Source: Molossus alvarezi (taxonomy: Eukaryota > Chordata > Mammalia > Chiroptera > Molossidae). From it: DNA of 64,000 bases. A model generated the notes under the pieces. It did no database searches. It saw only the letters and a program-made list of their open reading frames with translations, and was not told the origin of the DNA. The stretch spans positions 28,213,501 to 28,277,500 of the forward strand of contig CM073887.1 of the NCBI GenBank assembly GCA_037176705.1. Reading direction: 5' to 3'. Both the position numbers and the translations under genes were made by a program. Position 1 is the stretch's first letter, and the number at the start of each line of letters is the position of its first letter. Positions 45,176 to 57,480 of this stretch are shown piece after piece.

Positions 45176-47635
45176 CACTATTTTTATCACCCATTTTTTA
45201 ATACTTGAAATATAAACCTCTCACTAAAATAAGTAAATCAGTTTTACTCACATCATTTGTTTTCAAGAGACATTATAAATCAATTTATCTTGTTAACTTA
45301 AAACATCTATTGTTATGTAGCCATTGCCTTCTATGGAAAAAAAAATTGCTTATTTACCGATTTGAACAACTAAGTAAAAACTTTCTAAATTTGTAATAGT
45401 TTCTGGACCTAGAGTTGCTGCTTAGCAACCAACTCAGACTTTGGTAGTTCTGTAAACTTTTTGGTTGTTAGGTGATGCTCTTTTCCACCTGACTTCACTC
45501 CATCCTGCCCCCTGCCCACAATGACTTACCTATCCACTGGTCCCCAAGGGACTGATCTTGGGTGTGGAGCTCCCTAGGACAAGCGAATCAACACCATTGC
45601 TTAAACAAACAAAACAGCATGTCCTGTGGACTCTGTGCAAAGGAGCATCTTCGCAATATTTTAACATGATAACTTCTACCTACGTGTTTATAAACTTCTG
45701 CTTGCATTTCTATAAATATACTAGATTTTTATTGATTTTCATGTTGTCTTATTTTCGTTGACTTTAATTCTGTCTAGCATCAGCATCTTAGAACAATCAA
45801 TATTATCGCCTGTAAGGCCATGAAATGACTTTCCCTATTTACTGTAAAAACAATTTGAAAGTTACTGTGTACAAATGAACATTTATAAAATTGTGCATCT
45901 TGTACTGTAAAACAATTTTTTTTAATTATGACTAATGCTAAATAATTGTATCTGTTGGATGCTTACAGTTGTGTTTTGTACGTAGATTGAATCACATTTA
46001 TCAGATTCTATAAGCCTCCTAGAACCTGCCAGCATAAAAGTCCCATTTTGTTCTTCCATGAAGACTTTCAGAAAACTAGCTACATAAGCATATACATTTT
46101 CCTGGTGATAAACAATAACTTACTAACATGGTTTGATTTTGAAGCACCAGTATTTTGATGACTGCCCATACCTGTCTATCTCTGGAATCCTTGACAAAAT
46201 GTCTGTACTTTACATTTTTGTTTGTCAAAATATTTGGAAACTAAATTGCACCTGGACTATCTTATTATAAGTGGAGAACTAGAAAGTGTTGATTTTTATT
46301 CATTCCGTAGAGTGTGATAGAAAATTCATTACTTTTTTTTAAATCTTGTAATCAAAGATCTTAATGCCTTTTGAACTTCGGATATTGAAGTAGAGAATTT
46401 TCAGCAGATATTCCAGCCCTTATTTTATTATATTTATCTGCAGCAATTCTTTATATTATGAGAAATTCAAATTTCTTTAATAAATAGTCATTAATTCATG
46501 TTCCTTTTGTGCACAAATATGCATGTCTTGGATCTCAGTGATTTACACTGAGATTAAAGTTCAGCTCCTTCAGATTTTCACATCTGAGTGGTTGAAATGA
46601 TGTAAACACTTCATAAACCTAGAGAAGTTCAAATGTATAAATATACCTTGGCTGGGACAGAGTCAGCTAAAGTAGATGCACTATAGCTTATAAAACTAGA
46701 ATTTCAGTTAGCACTTTTAGCTCATATCAGGCCACTGTTCTACCTCTTTTTCATATTTCAGCTCATCATTGTAGGTCAAAGTATGGTTGCTTCTTATTAA
46801 TCCAGTATTGCTAACAAATAGTTGTAAACAGTGTAACCACCTGGAGGATTTGGTAATGTTGTATATAAAATCCAAAATATAATATGTTACAACCAAAATC
46901 AATGCTATGTTGCTTTGTATTTGTGACTTAATTAACTTAGCCTCATTTATAAAACCAGGTATGAGTTTTTATTTTGCAAATATAAATGCAGAAAAATAAA
47001 GGTATATTATTCTTACATGAAACACAATATAAAGTACCAACATATTCTTGCAGTCTGTTATTTTCAAGAACATCTGTGCTAATCTATCTCTGAAACAAAC
47101 TTGGAGAATGATTCATAGTTCTATCTAATTTATTCAACATCTATGATACTCTGAGAAGGTACTGGATTGAATTTAAAGAGAGTACATGTATATGAAATAC
47201 AATCCCTTCCCATGAGAAATACTTTATCAAATAATGGAATTAAAATAATATATATTAACTTACACCTAAATTAATTTAATTGGTAATTGCTATTCACATA
47301 CAACAAGTCTTCAGAATTTTTATGTAAAAGAAGTTTATGGACAGTAACATAGTTAGACCTTGGGTTTAGGAGGTTTCTATGTTAAGCTGAGTTTGCATAG
47401 CAAGCAAAGTTTGACTTACATTGTATATTTATTTGGGGTAGCTTCTATGTGTGTGGTGGAGAATAAGGCACTTTGTGGAAATCAAGTGGCTAAAATCTTG
47501 CAAAAACAAAGGGGAAAAAATATGAAACCTTGCATTTTCAATTCCTTCACTTCTTTCATGTTTCATTAAAACATATGCCAGAAATCCTACTTAGTCTGGT
47601 ACTTATAAAATTTATAATCATTAAAAACCCAGAAA
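45176..47635. other. Spacer, nothing recognised
   Basis: 2.4 kb without an identifiable gene or confident repeat. The 45390-45620 block is GC-richer and may be an unclassified old repeat. Confidence 0.4.
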
Positions 47636-47639
47636 AAGA

Positions 47640-47740
47640 ATAAATGAGACACTAAAAGGTAAAGTGACTGGCCCAAAGTCACATGATAATGATCACTGAA
47701 CTGATCTGGAGTGTGAATCAGGTGCATTGTCAAAAATGAA
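47640..47740 (+). repeat. MIR fragment
   Basis: 'gtaaagtgactggcccaaagtcacatgataat' and 'gtgtgaatcaggtgc' follow the MIR 3' part. Confidence 0.55.
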
Positions 47741-48245
47741 CCATAAAAAAATGAAAGTCTGGGAAAAGACTGAAAATTCATTCTTCTGCTTATTTTTATT
47801 ATTATTATGCATATTATATGTTTACTATTTGGTATCTTATTTGGTAGCTAGAAAGCATTTCTTCCCATCTCTTTATGGTATACACATATTTCATCATAGA
47901 AGTCCCTTACAATACATCAAGTTAAGACTTCGCTAAAAGGGACCAAGGCCCTTAGGCTATTGGGTGCATCATCCAGGTGAGCCCTGAGGTAGCCTCACAC
48001 TGGCCTCCACACTGGCCTCATCCTAGATGAGTCAGAGTCTAATACCTCTACCACCATCCATACGTGAGATGTGAAGGGGTAGTTTTAATTTTATGAAGAA
48101 ACACTTCATAACATATACTGAAACTACATTTTTCACATTTTTAAGAAATAAATTTAGAATTTTTATTTCTAACAGATTGTTTCTAGTGTAATAAAAAGTA
48201 TAGTGTGTGCACAAATAAGACAAATTTTGTATAAAATATCAGATT
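47741..48245. other. Spacer, nothing recognised
   Basis: AT-rich, with a small GC-richer portion at 47940-48060 ('tgaggtagcctcacactggcctccacactggcctc', a short tandem duplication). Confidence 0.4.
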
Positions 48246-48249
48246 ATAC

Positions 48250-48490
48250 CACCATTTGTTTAGCCCATTATGTTCCATGCTAAATACTTTATCTAATTTA
48301 ATTCCCACATTCTAATTTAATTCTCACAACAACCTTGAGAGGACTGTATTATTATCAGCTTTCTACAGATGCATCAACAGAAGTTGCAGGTGGATAAGTA
48401 ACTTGCTCAAGGTCACACCTGAAGTGGTGTGGTTGGAATTTGACCCCAGCCATTCCAGCACATTTACTATTGACCTGCTATAATACTATA
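48250..48490 (+). repeat. MIR element
   Basis: 'ccatgctaaatactttatctaatttaattcccaca', 'tctcacaacaaccttgagagg', 'tattattatcagctttctacagatg', 'gtaacttgctcaaggtcacac' and 'ggaatttgaccccagcc' form one of the best preserved MIRs here. Confidence 0.8.
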
Positions 48491-49435
48491 TTAAGTAATA
48501 ATAGTCTAGTGCACTCCTGATCATTTCCTCCTGGATCCAAGAAAGTGCATATGTGGAAAAATTAAATTTGATTGTTTTGGGGTCACTTGTCTTGTGAGGT
48601 CACTTGTTTTTCTACCCTCTATCATTTGTCTAATAATTGATCTAATAACAAGGGACAAGAATCCTGAAATTTTTGTTTAATGTGTGGGTTCACACTTTTT
48701 TGTTATTAAAATAACTTGAAAAGTAGCAGTAGAGATAAAAATAAAGAGAGAAAGGATATGTTAGAGCTGCTGTAATAAACTAGAAACAATCCGACTGTCA
48801 TCTTTCTAATGCATGCGTGAGATTTGCATTCATGCAAACTAAGATTAACTTTCGGGCTGTCTTCCTAAAAGAGCTCCATGGAGTGTAGCCTTAAGATTTG
48901 TAACTTCAGACATGAGGGCCAACATAATCATATAATGAGAGACTGTCAAAAATAGACCTTAAAGAAATGACAGTGAGGAAAAGCCCTGAAACTTGGGCAA
49001 TTGCATCTTTCCTGGAACTGTGTCCTCATCCATATCGAGGTCACTGTGCCTATTTGTTCAAGCAGGAGAGTCCCACGTGTCCTCAGCTACTTTACACAAT
49101 CAGAATTTACATACCCATGGCTAAAATTTCATTGTATTTCTTTTGTTACTGACAGAAAGAAGCAGGGAGAAAGAGTTGACTGATGGAGGTGGGGCAAGAA
49201 TAGAAGTCAGGCACAAGAATGAAATGTCTTGAAGTAACTACACCACATTAAGTGAGGCTATTCCAAGTATAGGAAAACAAATCAGCAACCTATGCATGAA
49301 TCATACATTTAATTAAACATACATTTGCTCTGATTGCAAAGTGTTTAATATTTTAAAATTGTATGCATTCAGATAAGGGATGTATTGTTGAATTTCTCAC
49401 AGAAACACAACTTTCTATTTCTCATACTAAAGCCA
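48491..49435. other. Spacer, nothing recognised
   Basis: No gene or repeat recognised with confidence. Confidence 0.4.
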
Positions 49436-49441
49436 TGGCAA

Positions 49442-49461
49442 ACACACACACACACACACAC
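49442..49461. repeat. (CA)10 microsatellite
   Basis: Short uninterrupted CA run. Confidence 0.9.
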
Positions 49462-52460
49462 TATGAAGATTTTAGAATTGCTTAATCCTATTCCAGAATT
49501 TAGTAAAAAACCTAGCCTGAACTTTCCTTGACAATGTCTTAAAAAATATATCACCCCAAAGTACTTTCAATAGAATGGAAGATGAAAAGCACTAATGAAA
49601 ATATCCCACCATTCAGCATATTTGAAATGGTTGGTCTTTAAATGTGGACTCTCTTAAATATGTCTCCAATTTTAAATTAATCTCAGAGAAGAAAGCAACG
49701 TAACTCTTATACAGAATGTGGTTTGTAAGCTACTTGATAGATTTTTGTACCTATAGACTGTGGTTGGTCAATATGACCGTAGCTTTAGAGTAACCTTCTG
49801 AAGTCTTAATTTGATAAAAATGGCAAAATTAATATTTCTTACAAAATTACATAAGGAATACTAATGATGATTTTTATCCATCAGAGCCTAGAAAGAAACA
49901 GATGGCACTTCCAAATTAGGTAATTTGGGAAGAATTAATAGTCTGTTTACAACAGGTGTGAGCAGAGCATGTAGAAAATACAAGGGATAGTTCAGAACCT
50001 CCTGGCTAGAAACAGTGGTGGGGGGTTACCACCACAGATGTGAAGGGACAAGAAGAGCATTTTCGAGAGCCCAGAGACCGAGAGGGCTTTGTGGAAAGGA
50101 CTACCTGACAAATGATGCAGCCTTCTTTTGAGGGATGGAGCCAGCCTTTGGGGATGTCTCAAGAACGGGGTGATATTCTGATCTCATAATCCTCCATTCC
50201 TATCATCTCCTGGACTCTGCTTTGGTGGGAGAAACTGGAAGTCAGAGAACAGAAGAGCCTAAGATGAGCTCCATCCAGGTGTGCACCTCCTGGGCACATG
50301 GCCATGTGGAGAAGAGTGAGACTTGGACCTGCAGGGACAAATGCAAGATGAACAACACACCTGTGACTGTAACTCATAAACATAAAATGTCTTTAGTTAT
50401 TGCTGAAACTCCAAGCTTCCAAGACAGAAGAAAAAGCCTAAAAATGAGTACTGTGTTAAGTAGTTATAGGCAAAATAGTTCAATAATTAATCAGAAATGC
50501 GTCTTTATGTTTTATTTTTTTGCAATGTAAAATTTTTAAGAAAACTGATGTAAGGTTTTCCTTTGGGGACTGTTAAGTAAGAAGATTATTATGAGAGAAG
50601 GTATATAACCAAAAAAGAACTTTTTCCATGGATCAATAAAACAATATAAGAAGTTCTGTAAATTACGTGTATATTCTTAGAATACTAGAGGAGGAGTGAT
50701 GGTCTTCCTGTGTTTAATGTGAACATACTTATGTAGAACAGAATTATGGGAACCAATAAAAATCCTTGTTACACTCATACAAGGGTTCAACTGTTGTACA
50801 CTAAAAGCTTATGCTGATCTATGTACTGTAAAAACAAACAAACAAACAAACAGCAGTAACATAAGCCACTGAACTGAAATCATCAGCTTTTGCATTTTAA
50901 CAACCATTCAGTGCTCCTTACTTTCTGTCTTTCCATAAATGGAAAATGTGTGAATTAAATCCTCGGGGCCTTTTCCTTGGTGCCATGGAATTTAGCCAGT
51001 GATCACTTTGCTACATTCTTTTTCTTTTCATCCAAATAAGACTCAGTTTGAAACATTTTCAATACTGAAGTGTGCAAACTTCTTTTTAAAAAACATTTCC
51101 TTTTGTTCTCATGCTAGGATTATAATTACTAACTTTGTCAGAATGACGTGTCATTCATCAGCAGACAGTTTTCTTTATAACATATACATCAAGGGCATAA
51201 TTTTTGTATAGCTGTTTTAAGAATAGAAGGGAGATTTCCATAGCATGATTTTTATATTCTTTATTTTCTAGCCAACACAATTATTTGGGCCGTTTGAGTA
51301 CAAATAAAGCTACTATTCATTATTATTAACAAGAATAGCACATTTTTTTCATTAAATTTGATATTTGGGCATGATATATTTGTTTTTAAGAGAATCCAGT
51401 GTTTTCAGAAAATTCTGTGTAGCACAGTATTTAATAATAAATGTGACCACTTACAAGTAAGTTTTCCTTTCACTAATTTTTCTTTAACTCTAGCTAATCT
51501 AGGTTTAATAATCCTAATAGTCCTAATAGTCCTAGTCTATGTTTAAATGGTGTTTACCAAGGGAAATGTACCTCCTCAAATTTATCATCTTTGTTTCTAT
51601 GCTACGCTGTAAAGCCTTTAGGCCCACATTGCAAATTCAGCAAGCCAGGGCCAAAGACAATAAATGCTTTTCTTATGGTCCATTAGTCAAGTTGCTACAA
51701 TTCTAACTCAAGTGGTGTAACCGCACACCCTGGAGTTTTCCCATCAATCCTATTTAATTCATTCAGTGCCTTCATGTTCCAGGTACTATACTGTCTTGGG
51801 AAATACTAACATTAAATGTTTCATACAGATCTTTTGATCACATATGCACACATACTTGCCTTTATCATATATATTCTTTGATGAGTAGGACTAACGTTGC
51901 CATTTTAATTTTCTTAGTTTGATGTTTTACCTAAAAAGACTGAAAAGCAAGTAAAACGGTACCACACAAACATAGTTAAGGCAAGGCTAGACTATCCCCA
52001 GGGCCTGTCTACTGCCCTCTGCCCCGCCATGCTGAGGGCCTGAAGCGAGTAACTAGATTGCTGTGTTAACCAATATTGAATAAGTGTATTTTTCTCACTC
52101 AAAAAAAAAAAAAATGTAAATACATAAACATGCATAGAGGTTCCATATACTTGTTTTCAGAGAAATGAAATTACCCTTTACACATTGTTCTTTAACTCCT
52201 TTTTACCTTAATAATGCATCAGTGATGTATATCACCACTTGCCAATAAATAAATATATAACTTCATATTTCCATTATAATTTTAGCATTATAATACCACA
52301 TCCCTATATAATTTTACATAAAAAGACATCTGACAGGCTCTCATGCCCTTCTGCTTTTTAAAGACTTTTTTCTTTATCTCCTCCCGCCTCATGATGACCC
52401 TCCCATGGACTTTCCCTCTGCCCTCCACACCCCAGAAACTCATGTTAACACACTTGTGCT
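49462..52460. other. Spacer; possible old LTR-like block at 49880-50345
   Basis: No coding pattern. 49880-50345 is GC-richer and has phrases such as 'tttgtggaaaggactacctga' and 'gggagaaactggaagtcagagaacag' typical of decayed mammalian LTR-type repeats, but I cannot name a family. A (CAAA)5 tract lies at 50834-50851. Confidence 0.4.
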
Positions 52461-52472
52461 ATTCTTCCCTAA

Positions 52473-52711
52473 TTTTTTTTTTTAATCCTCACCTGAGGAC
52501 ATTTTTCCATTTTTTGTTCAGATAAGTGGGAGAGAGAGAGTGGAAGAGAGAGAAACATCGATATGAAAGGGACACATGAGTGGTTGCCACCCGCACGACC
52601 AACCAGGGCAGGGGACAAACTGCAACCGAGGTACGTGCCCTTAGCGGAACGAACCGGGTCTCTCTGGACCGCAGGCCGACGCTCCAACCGCTGAGCCAAA
52701 CTGGCCAGGGC
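52473..52711 (-). mobile_element. Bat VES-type SINE (long form)
   Basis: Tail box aatcctcacctgagg at 52484-52498, purine tract 52529-52552, head ending ctggccagggc at 52701-52711. Ten-base duplication tcttccctaa at 52463-52472 and 52712-52721. Its head has small deletions near the B-box (gcggaacgaaccggg). Confidence 0.92.
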
Positions 52712-52959
52712 TCTTCCCTAAATTTTTCCCTCTCATGTAATCATACACAAATGCATGTCTATAAACAAATACGTTCACACCTAGACACTTTGTCTTTATG
52801 TATTTTACAGATAATCACATTATACCGCTTCTCATTTTACTCTTCACTCTGAAATTGGCAGAGAGCCAATTCATTCTTATTTATAATCATATAATATGCC
52901 AAGATGTGGCTCTACCATAACTTATGTAATCATTTCTCTATTGATGAGCACTGTTTATT

Positions 52960-53545
52960 AGTCAGGATCTAGTCAGGAGAGAGAAGCCAGCTTTCTGTTT
53001 TAACACCGAAAATTTAAGATAATGATTGAGTGCCCGGATGTAAGAGATCATTAACTAGATAATAGAAAAGGCAAAAAAAAGAACACCAAGATACTGCAAA
53101 TTGGAAGTGCAAGTCTGGGTGAAAAAAAAAGGAAAGAGATTGCAGTTATTTAAAGCTAGGAATAGGGACTTGTGGAACTGAAACTCAGCCTTTTGGGGAG
53201 GGGACCCGCTGGCTGGTGCTGGTATTGCAAAGGGCAACAGGGCAGTTTCTGGGGGTGTTAGGAAACTGCACACTGGACCGAGCTGCTGCTGCGGAAGGGA
53301 ACTGCACCTAGCAGGGTGAAGACGCGTTTCTAGGACGATGCTCACATGCACAGCAAGCAGAGAAGAAGCCAAGGGGGGAAATAGGGTGGAGCCTTTTCCA
53401 TTCCCTGTGGTGCCCTCTTCCTTGCAGAGCTTCAGAGGGAGCCTGATCAGGATCAGAAATGTGGTTTGCAGAGTCCCGACCCCAGAGCAGAATTTAGGAG
53501 AGGGGCCTTAAAGCTTTGAGACAGTAACTGAACAACTAGCACCTC
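52960..53545. repeat. Unclassified ~586-bp insertion, possibly LTR-derived
   Basis: GC-richer block between two parts of the old L1. The 6-bp word tttatt lies immediately outside both ends (52954-52959 and 53546-53551), as a short target duplication would. Its interior ('ttagtcaggatctagtcaggagag', 'gaaatgtggtttgcagagtcccgacccc', 'gaggggccttaaagctttgag') resembles a mammalian solo LTR. It lacks clear TG...CA ends. Confidence 0.45.
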
Positions 53546-54899
53546 TTTATTGCCAAGATTTTGTTTTGCAGTTAAGAGCAGAGCTGCATTAAGTGTTCGT
53601 ATTCACTTACGTAGTAGTGCTCTTATTTCTCTGGGTTAGACTTCCAGGAGTGAGATTACTGCATAATACTAATTTTACCAGACGTTGTCCGATGTTTCTT
53701 TTTCAAACGATACTGCAAAATGTTCACACTTCTGCTAGCAATCTTTGAGATTAATCTTTCCTCTTATCCCCACCAAGAGAGACTATCACTCTTTGAAATT
53801 TTTCCAGCAATGTCTTATTACTTTACTTTATATTTTCCTCACTGTGATTTTAAGCATCTTGTCACAATTTTATTAGCAATCTATAGTTTGTTTTTTTTTC
53901 TCTGTTAGTGTATTTCTGTTTCTGTCTTTTGCTTAAATTTTTTCTATTCTTTTTTTTCCCCTTACCTTTTTCTGTGAATAGGCAAAACCTTTTTGTGTAT
54001 TATAGAAATTAAACTTTATCAGTCTTTTGTGTTGTACATTTTCTAACTCTATTGTTGTTTATTCACTTTAATGTTTGTGTTTTTTTCAACTATAATATAA
54101 TTAAAGATGACTGATAGCTTCTGGTTTCTGTATCAGTAATATCAATCTCCCCCACCCCAATATTGAATTTATAATTTAGAGTTATTTTAAAGATTTTTTG
54201 TTCACATTTCAGACTGTTCAGTTTGGAGTCTCTGATTGTACATACTCTGTGACAGGGGTTTGACTGTTTGTTCCACATGGACAGCCTGTTGTCCTCAAGC
54301 ATTTATTATATTAACCATCCTTTCAATATTAACTTAACAGTTTCGTTATATGTGAAATTTTTATATCTACTTCTGTATTTCTTTCTTAATCTGGATTTCA
54401 CTGATCTTTTGTTTAATTCTTATGCCAATGCTATGCATATGGACTTAATTGCAGTGACTTTTAATATGAGCAATGCCTAGTGTAAGGAGACAGCCTTTTT
54501 ATCATTATTTTCTTGACTATTCTAAGGCATCTTTTTCCTATGTATGTTGTTTAAGATCATTTTATCAATCTCCTTTCTGCTTCAGAAAGGAAAAAATAGT
54601 CCCATTGGAGACTTCATTGGAACCACCTTCTACTTATATGTAGAAGATTTATATGTATGAAGTTATTTTCCCATCGAAACATGGTGCTTTCATTTGTTCA
54701 GATTATGATTTATACTCCTCAGTAAGATTTTTTAGTTTATATTTTAGTAAGATTTTATTTTCTTGTGAAATTTATTAAGTGTTTTTTTTTTGTTTTTTTT
54801 TTATTACATTTCTGGATATTTATTGCTAAAAGAGAGAAAGTGATAGACTTTGCAGTATTTCCATTAAGGTAGACTAAACTGTCATAATAAAGCCAAAAA

Positions 54900-55250
54900 A
54901 TGTGATGGCTCAAAAGAAATACAGTTTTCTCTCTCTCTCTCTCAACAGTTTAGAGAGGACTCTTCACAAGGTGGTCATTCAAGGACTCAAGAGAATCCCA
55001 CTATCTTATTAAGTGGCTTCCTGGCTTTCTCTGATGCTCACCATCCTAGCACAGAGCAACACAAAAAGCTTGGAAATTTTAGGTTTATGGGACAGGGAGG
55101 CAACTGGCAATTGCTGACTATGTTCACATCTCACTGGAGGGAACTGAGTCACAGGCAACTTGTAACTGGAAGGGAGATGGAATGTGCCTGAGAAGACAGA
55201 GAGCTGGTTGCCGTTTTGTTGACACAGGAGAAGGGAGAATGGATTTTGGA
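54900..55250. repeat. Possible MER-type repeat inside old L1
   Basis: 'ggtggtcattcaaggactca', 'ggcttcctggctttctctgatgctcaccatcc', 'cacatctcactggagggaactgagtcac', 'cttgtaactggaagggagatggaatgtgcc' resemble a known mammalian interspersed repeat whose name I cannot fix. Confidence 0.45.
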
Positions 55251-55562
55251 AAATTTAGCAGATTCTGTCATGTTTTAATTATCCTATATCTAGCCATTGT
55301 ATAAAAGTCTCATTAATTGCAGTAGTTTTCTTTTAAAATTAGAGACAGTTGGACTTTCGTAACAACATATTATCAATGAAAGATTGTTTTATTGCTTCTT
55401 TTTAAGTGTTTTTCTACAAAAATGTTTTTTTCTTGTTATATTAGCTAGAAACTCTAAGATAAGTTGAGTAATAATAGCAAGAAAATGTATTCCTAACAAA
55501 TTTCTTTAATTAACATAATTCTAGTATTTAACCATTTAGAATAATACTTGGTATCTTTTATC

Positions 55563-55778
55563 TTTATTGTTGAGAGTATTACAAATGTCCCTCCCCCTTT
55601 TTTCCCATTGCCCCCCTCTACCCAGTTCCCACCCCACCCCAGTCCTTTACTACCCTATTGACTGCGGTCATGGGCAATGCACATATGCATATATATTCTT
55701 CGGTTAATTCCTCACCACACCCCACCCCACACCCCACCCCGACATTCCCTCCAAGATTCGTCAATCTATTCCATGGTT
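55563..55778 (-). mobile_element. L1 3'-end fragment, nested in the old L1
   Basis: 'tctttattgttgagagtattacaaatgtcc' followed by a C-rich 3' UTR ('ccccctctacccagttccc', 'catatgcatatatattcttcgg', 'accccaccccacaccccacccc'), like the 3' UTR of the copy at 44168. 'tttagaata' recurs at 55535-55543 and 55779-55787 and may be part of a decayed duplication. Confidence 0.7.
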
Positions 55779-56895
55779 TTTAGAATATTGTCCTTATCAC
55801 TTTAAGAGGTTTCCTTCAATTCTTATTGTACTTAGAGCTTACATTATAATAAGACTGCTGAGGTTTGTCAAATATCTTTTTTGGCATTTAATTATAAGAT
55901 TATGTTTGCTCTTTCAATGTGTTAATCTACAGAATTATGTTGACAGACTTCTTGATAAGAAAATAACTTGAATAAGTCAGATTTATTTTATTCCTTGTGC
56001 AAATTTTGAATAAACTGCTGGTGTAGCAAGATATTTGCTACTATTTAGACATAAGCTAATATTGTTAAAGATTTTTTTTGCATCTGTCATCCCAAATAAG
56101 ATTAGAAAATAATTTTATTTTTCTTCTTTATTTCTTTTTGGGTAACTTCTTAATATGTCTGAAGTTTCGTGTATGTAAAATTAATAATATGAATTAAGAA
56201 AATGAATGTTTCTATGGTCAAGAATAGTGAAAATAAAATTGGAACTATGTATTTCTTAAAAGTATGATACAGCTCAGTTATGAAATCATCATTCCCTTAT
56301 CTTTTCAGGGCATACAGATTTTAATTTACTTTTCCAATCTCTTCTTTGTTGTCTAGCAAGTTTTTCTCTTTATCATAAATAAATCCTGGCAACATTTATT
56401 TTGCTAAAATATGATTCATTTCTTCTAGGTTTTCAAATTTGTTGCAATAGCATTACATGTAGCCTTTATAATCTGTTTTTCTGACCTCCTCTGTGTTTTT
56501 GGCTATGTACCCTTTCTCAATTCTTATAGAACATTGCTCTCTCTTTTCCTTAACAAACCTTATAGGAAGTTCCTCTCTTTTGTAATATATTCAAATGACC
56601 TGCTATAAAACAGCATTTCTTTATCCATCTTATTTATATCTACTCAGTGAGTTTTAGCTTTTATATTTTATAATTTTTACAATATTTTTTATTATATTAC
56701 AAACTATTCTTTAATAACAAAGGCATTTATAGTTATAAATGTTTATCTGGATACAGCTTTTCCTATGTTCCAAAAGTCTTCATATGATATTTTCTATAAT
56801 TACTGGTGATGATTTTCTAGAGAGTTTTTATTTCTTTAGACTAAGTATTATCTAAAAATTTGGTAATTTTCAGATGATTAAGGCTTAATAGTCAC

Positions 56896-57119
56896 CCAGC
56901 CGATATGGCTCAGTGGTTGAGCATAGACCCATGCACTAAGAGGTTGCTGGTTCAATTTCTGATCAGGGCACATGCCCAAGTTGTGGACCAAACCCCCAGT
57001 GGGAGGCGTGCAGGAGGAGGCCAATTGATATTCTCTCTCACTGTTGTTTCCATCTCACTGTCCCTCTCCCTTCCTTTCTCGCTCTAAAAAATATATAAAT
57101 AAAGGAGGGAAAAAAAAGA
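56896..57119 (+). mobile_element. Bat VES-type SINE (second head type)
   Basis: Plus copy: ccagccgatatggctcagtgg, B-box ggttcaatttctg, 'gggcacatgccc', 'cccccagtgggaggcgtgcagg', pyrimidine tract, 'ataaataaagg' and A tail. Perfect 12-bp duplication cttaatagtcac at 56884-56895 and 57120-57131. Confidence 0.92.
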
Positions 57120-57480
57120 CTTAATAGTCACATTTCAAATTTTTATTTGTAATTTCATTTGCTCAATATCAAAAGAAGAGCCCTATAAAATCTCTACTTA
57201 ACAATTTTTGTTAAGATATTATTTGAGCTCAAATAATTTGTCAATGTTTTATAGACACTATAAAGGGTCTTTTTAATTAACAAACATGGGATTTTTTATA
57301 TATCTATTAAGTTTTTATTGCATTAGTCAATTTTTCTATGTGTTTGTTTATTTTTTATGTTACATTGCTTTCAGACTTTTCTTCTATTACAAGCTTTAAT
57401 TATCCTAGCAAATACAGTCTATTTTCTACTTAGAATTCTTCAGGTGACCCTTCAAATTATCTCACTCTTTTTCTTTTTTC

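Larger units (their letters stand above)
52880..57480 (-). mobile_element. Very old L1 (L1ME-like), broken by several insertions
   Basis: Recognisable pieces in reverse view are: 52905-52953 ('ctctattgatgagcac'), 53552-53780 ('cagagctgcattaag', 'cttccaggagtgagattactgcat', 'gcaaaatgttcacacttctgctagcaat'), 54000-54780 and 55790-56880/57132-57480 (RT and endonuclease-linker region). Insertions are an unclassified repeat (52960-53545), a possible repeat (54900-55250), an L1 3' end (55563-55778) and a SINE (56896-57119). Highly diverged; borders are approximate. Confidence 0.55.
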
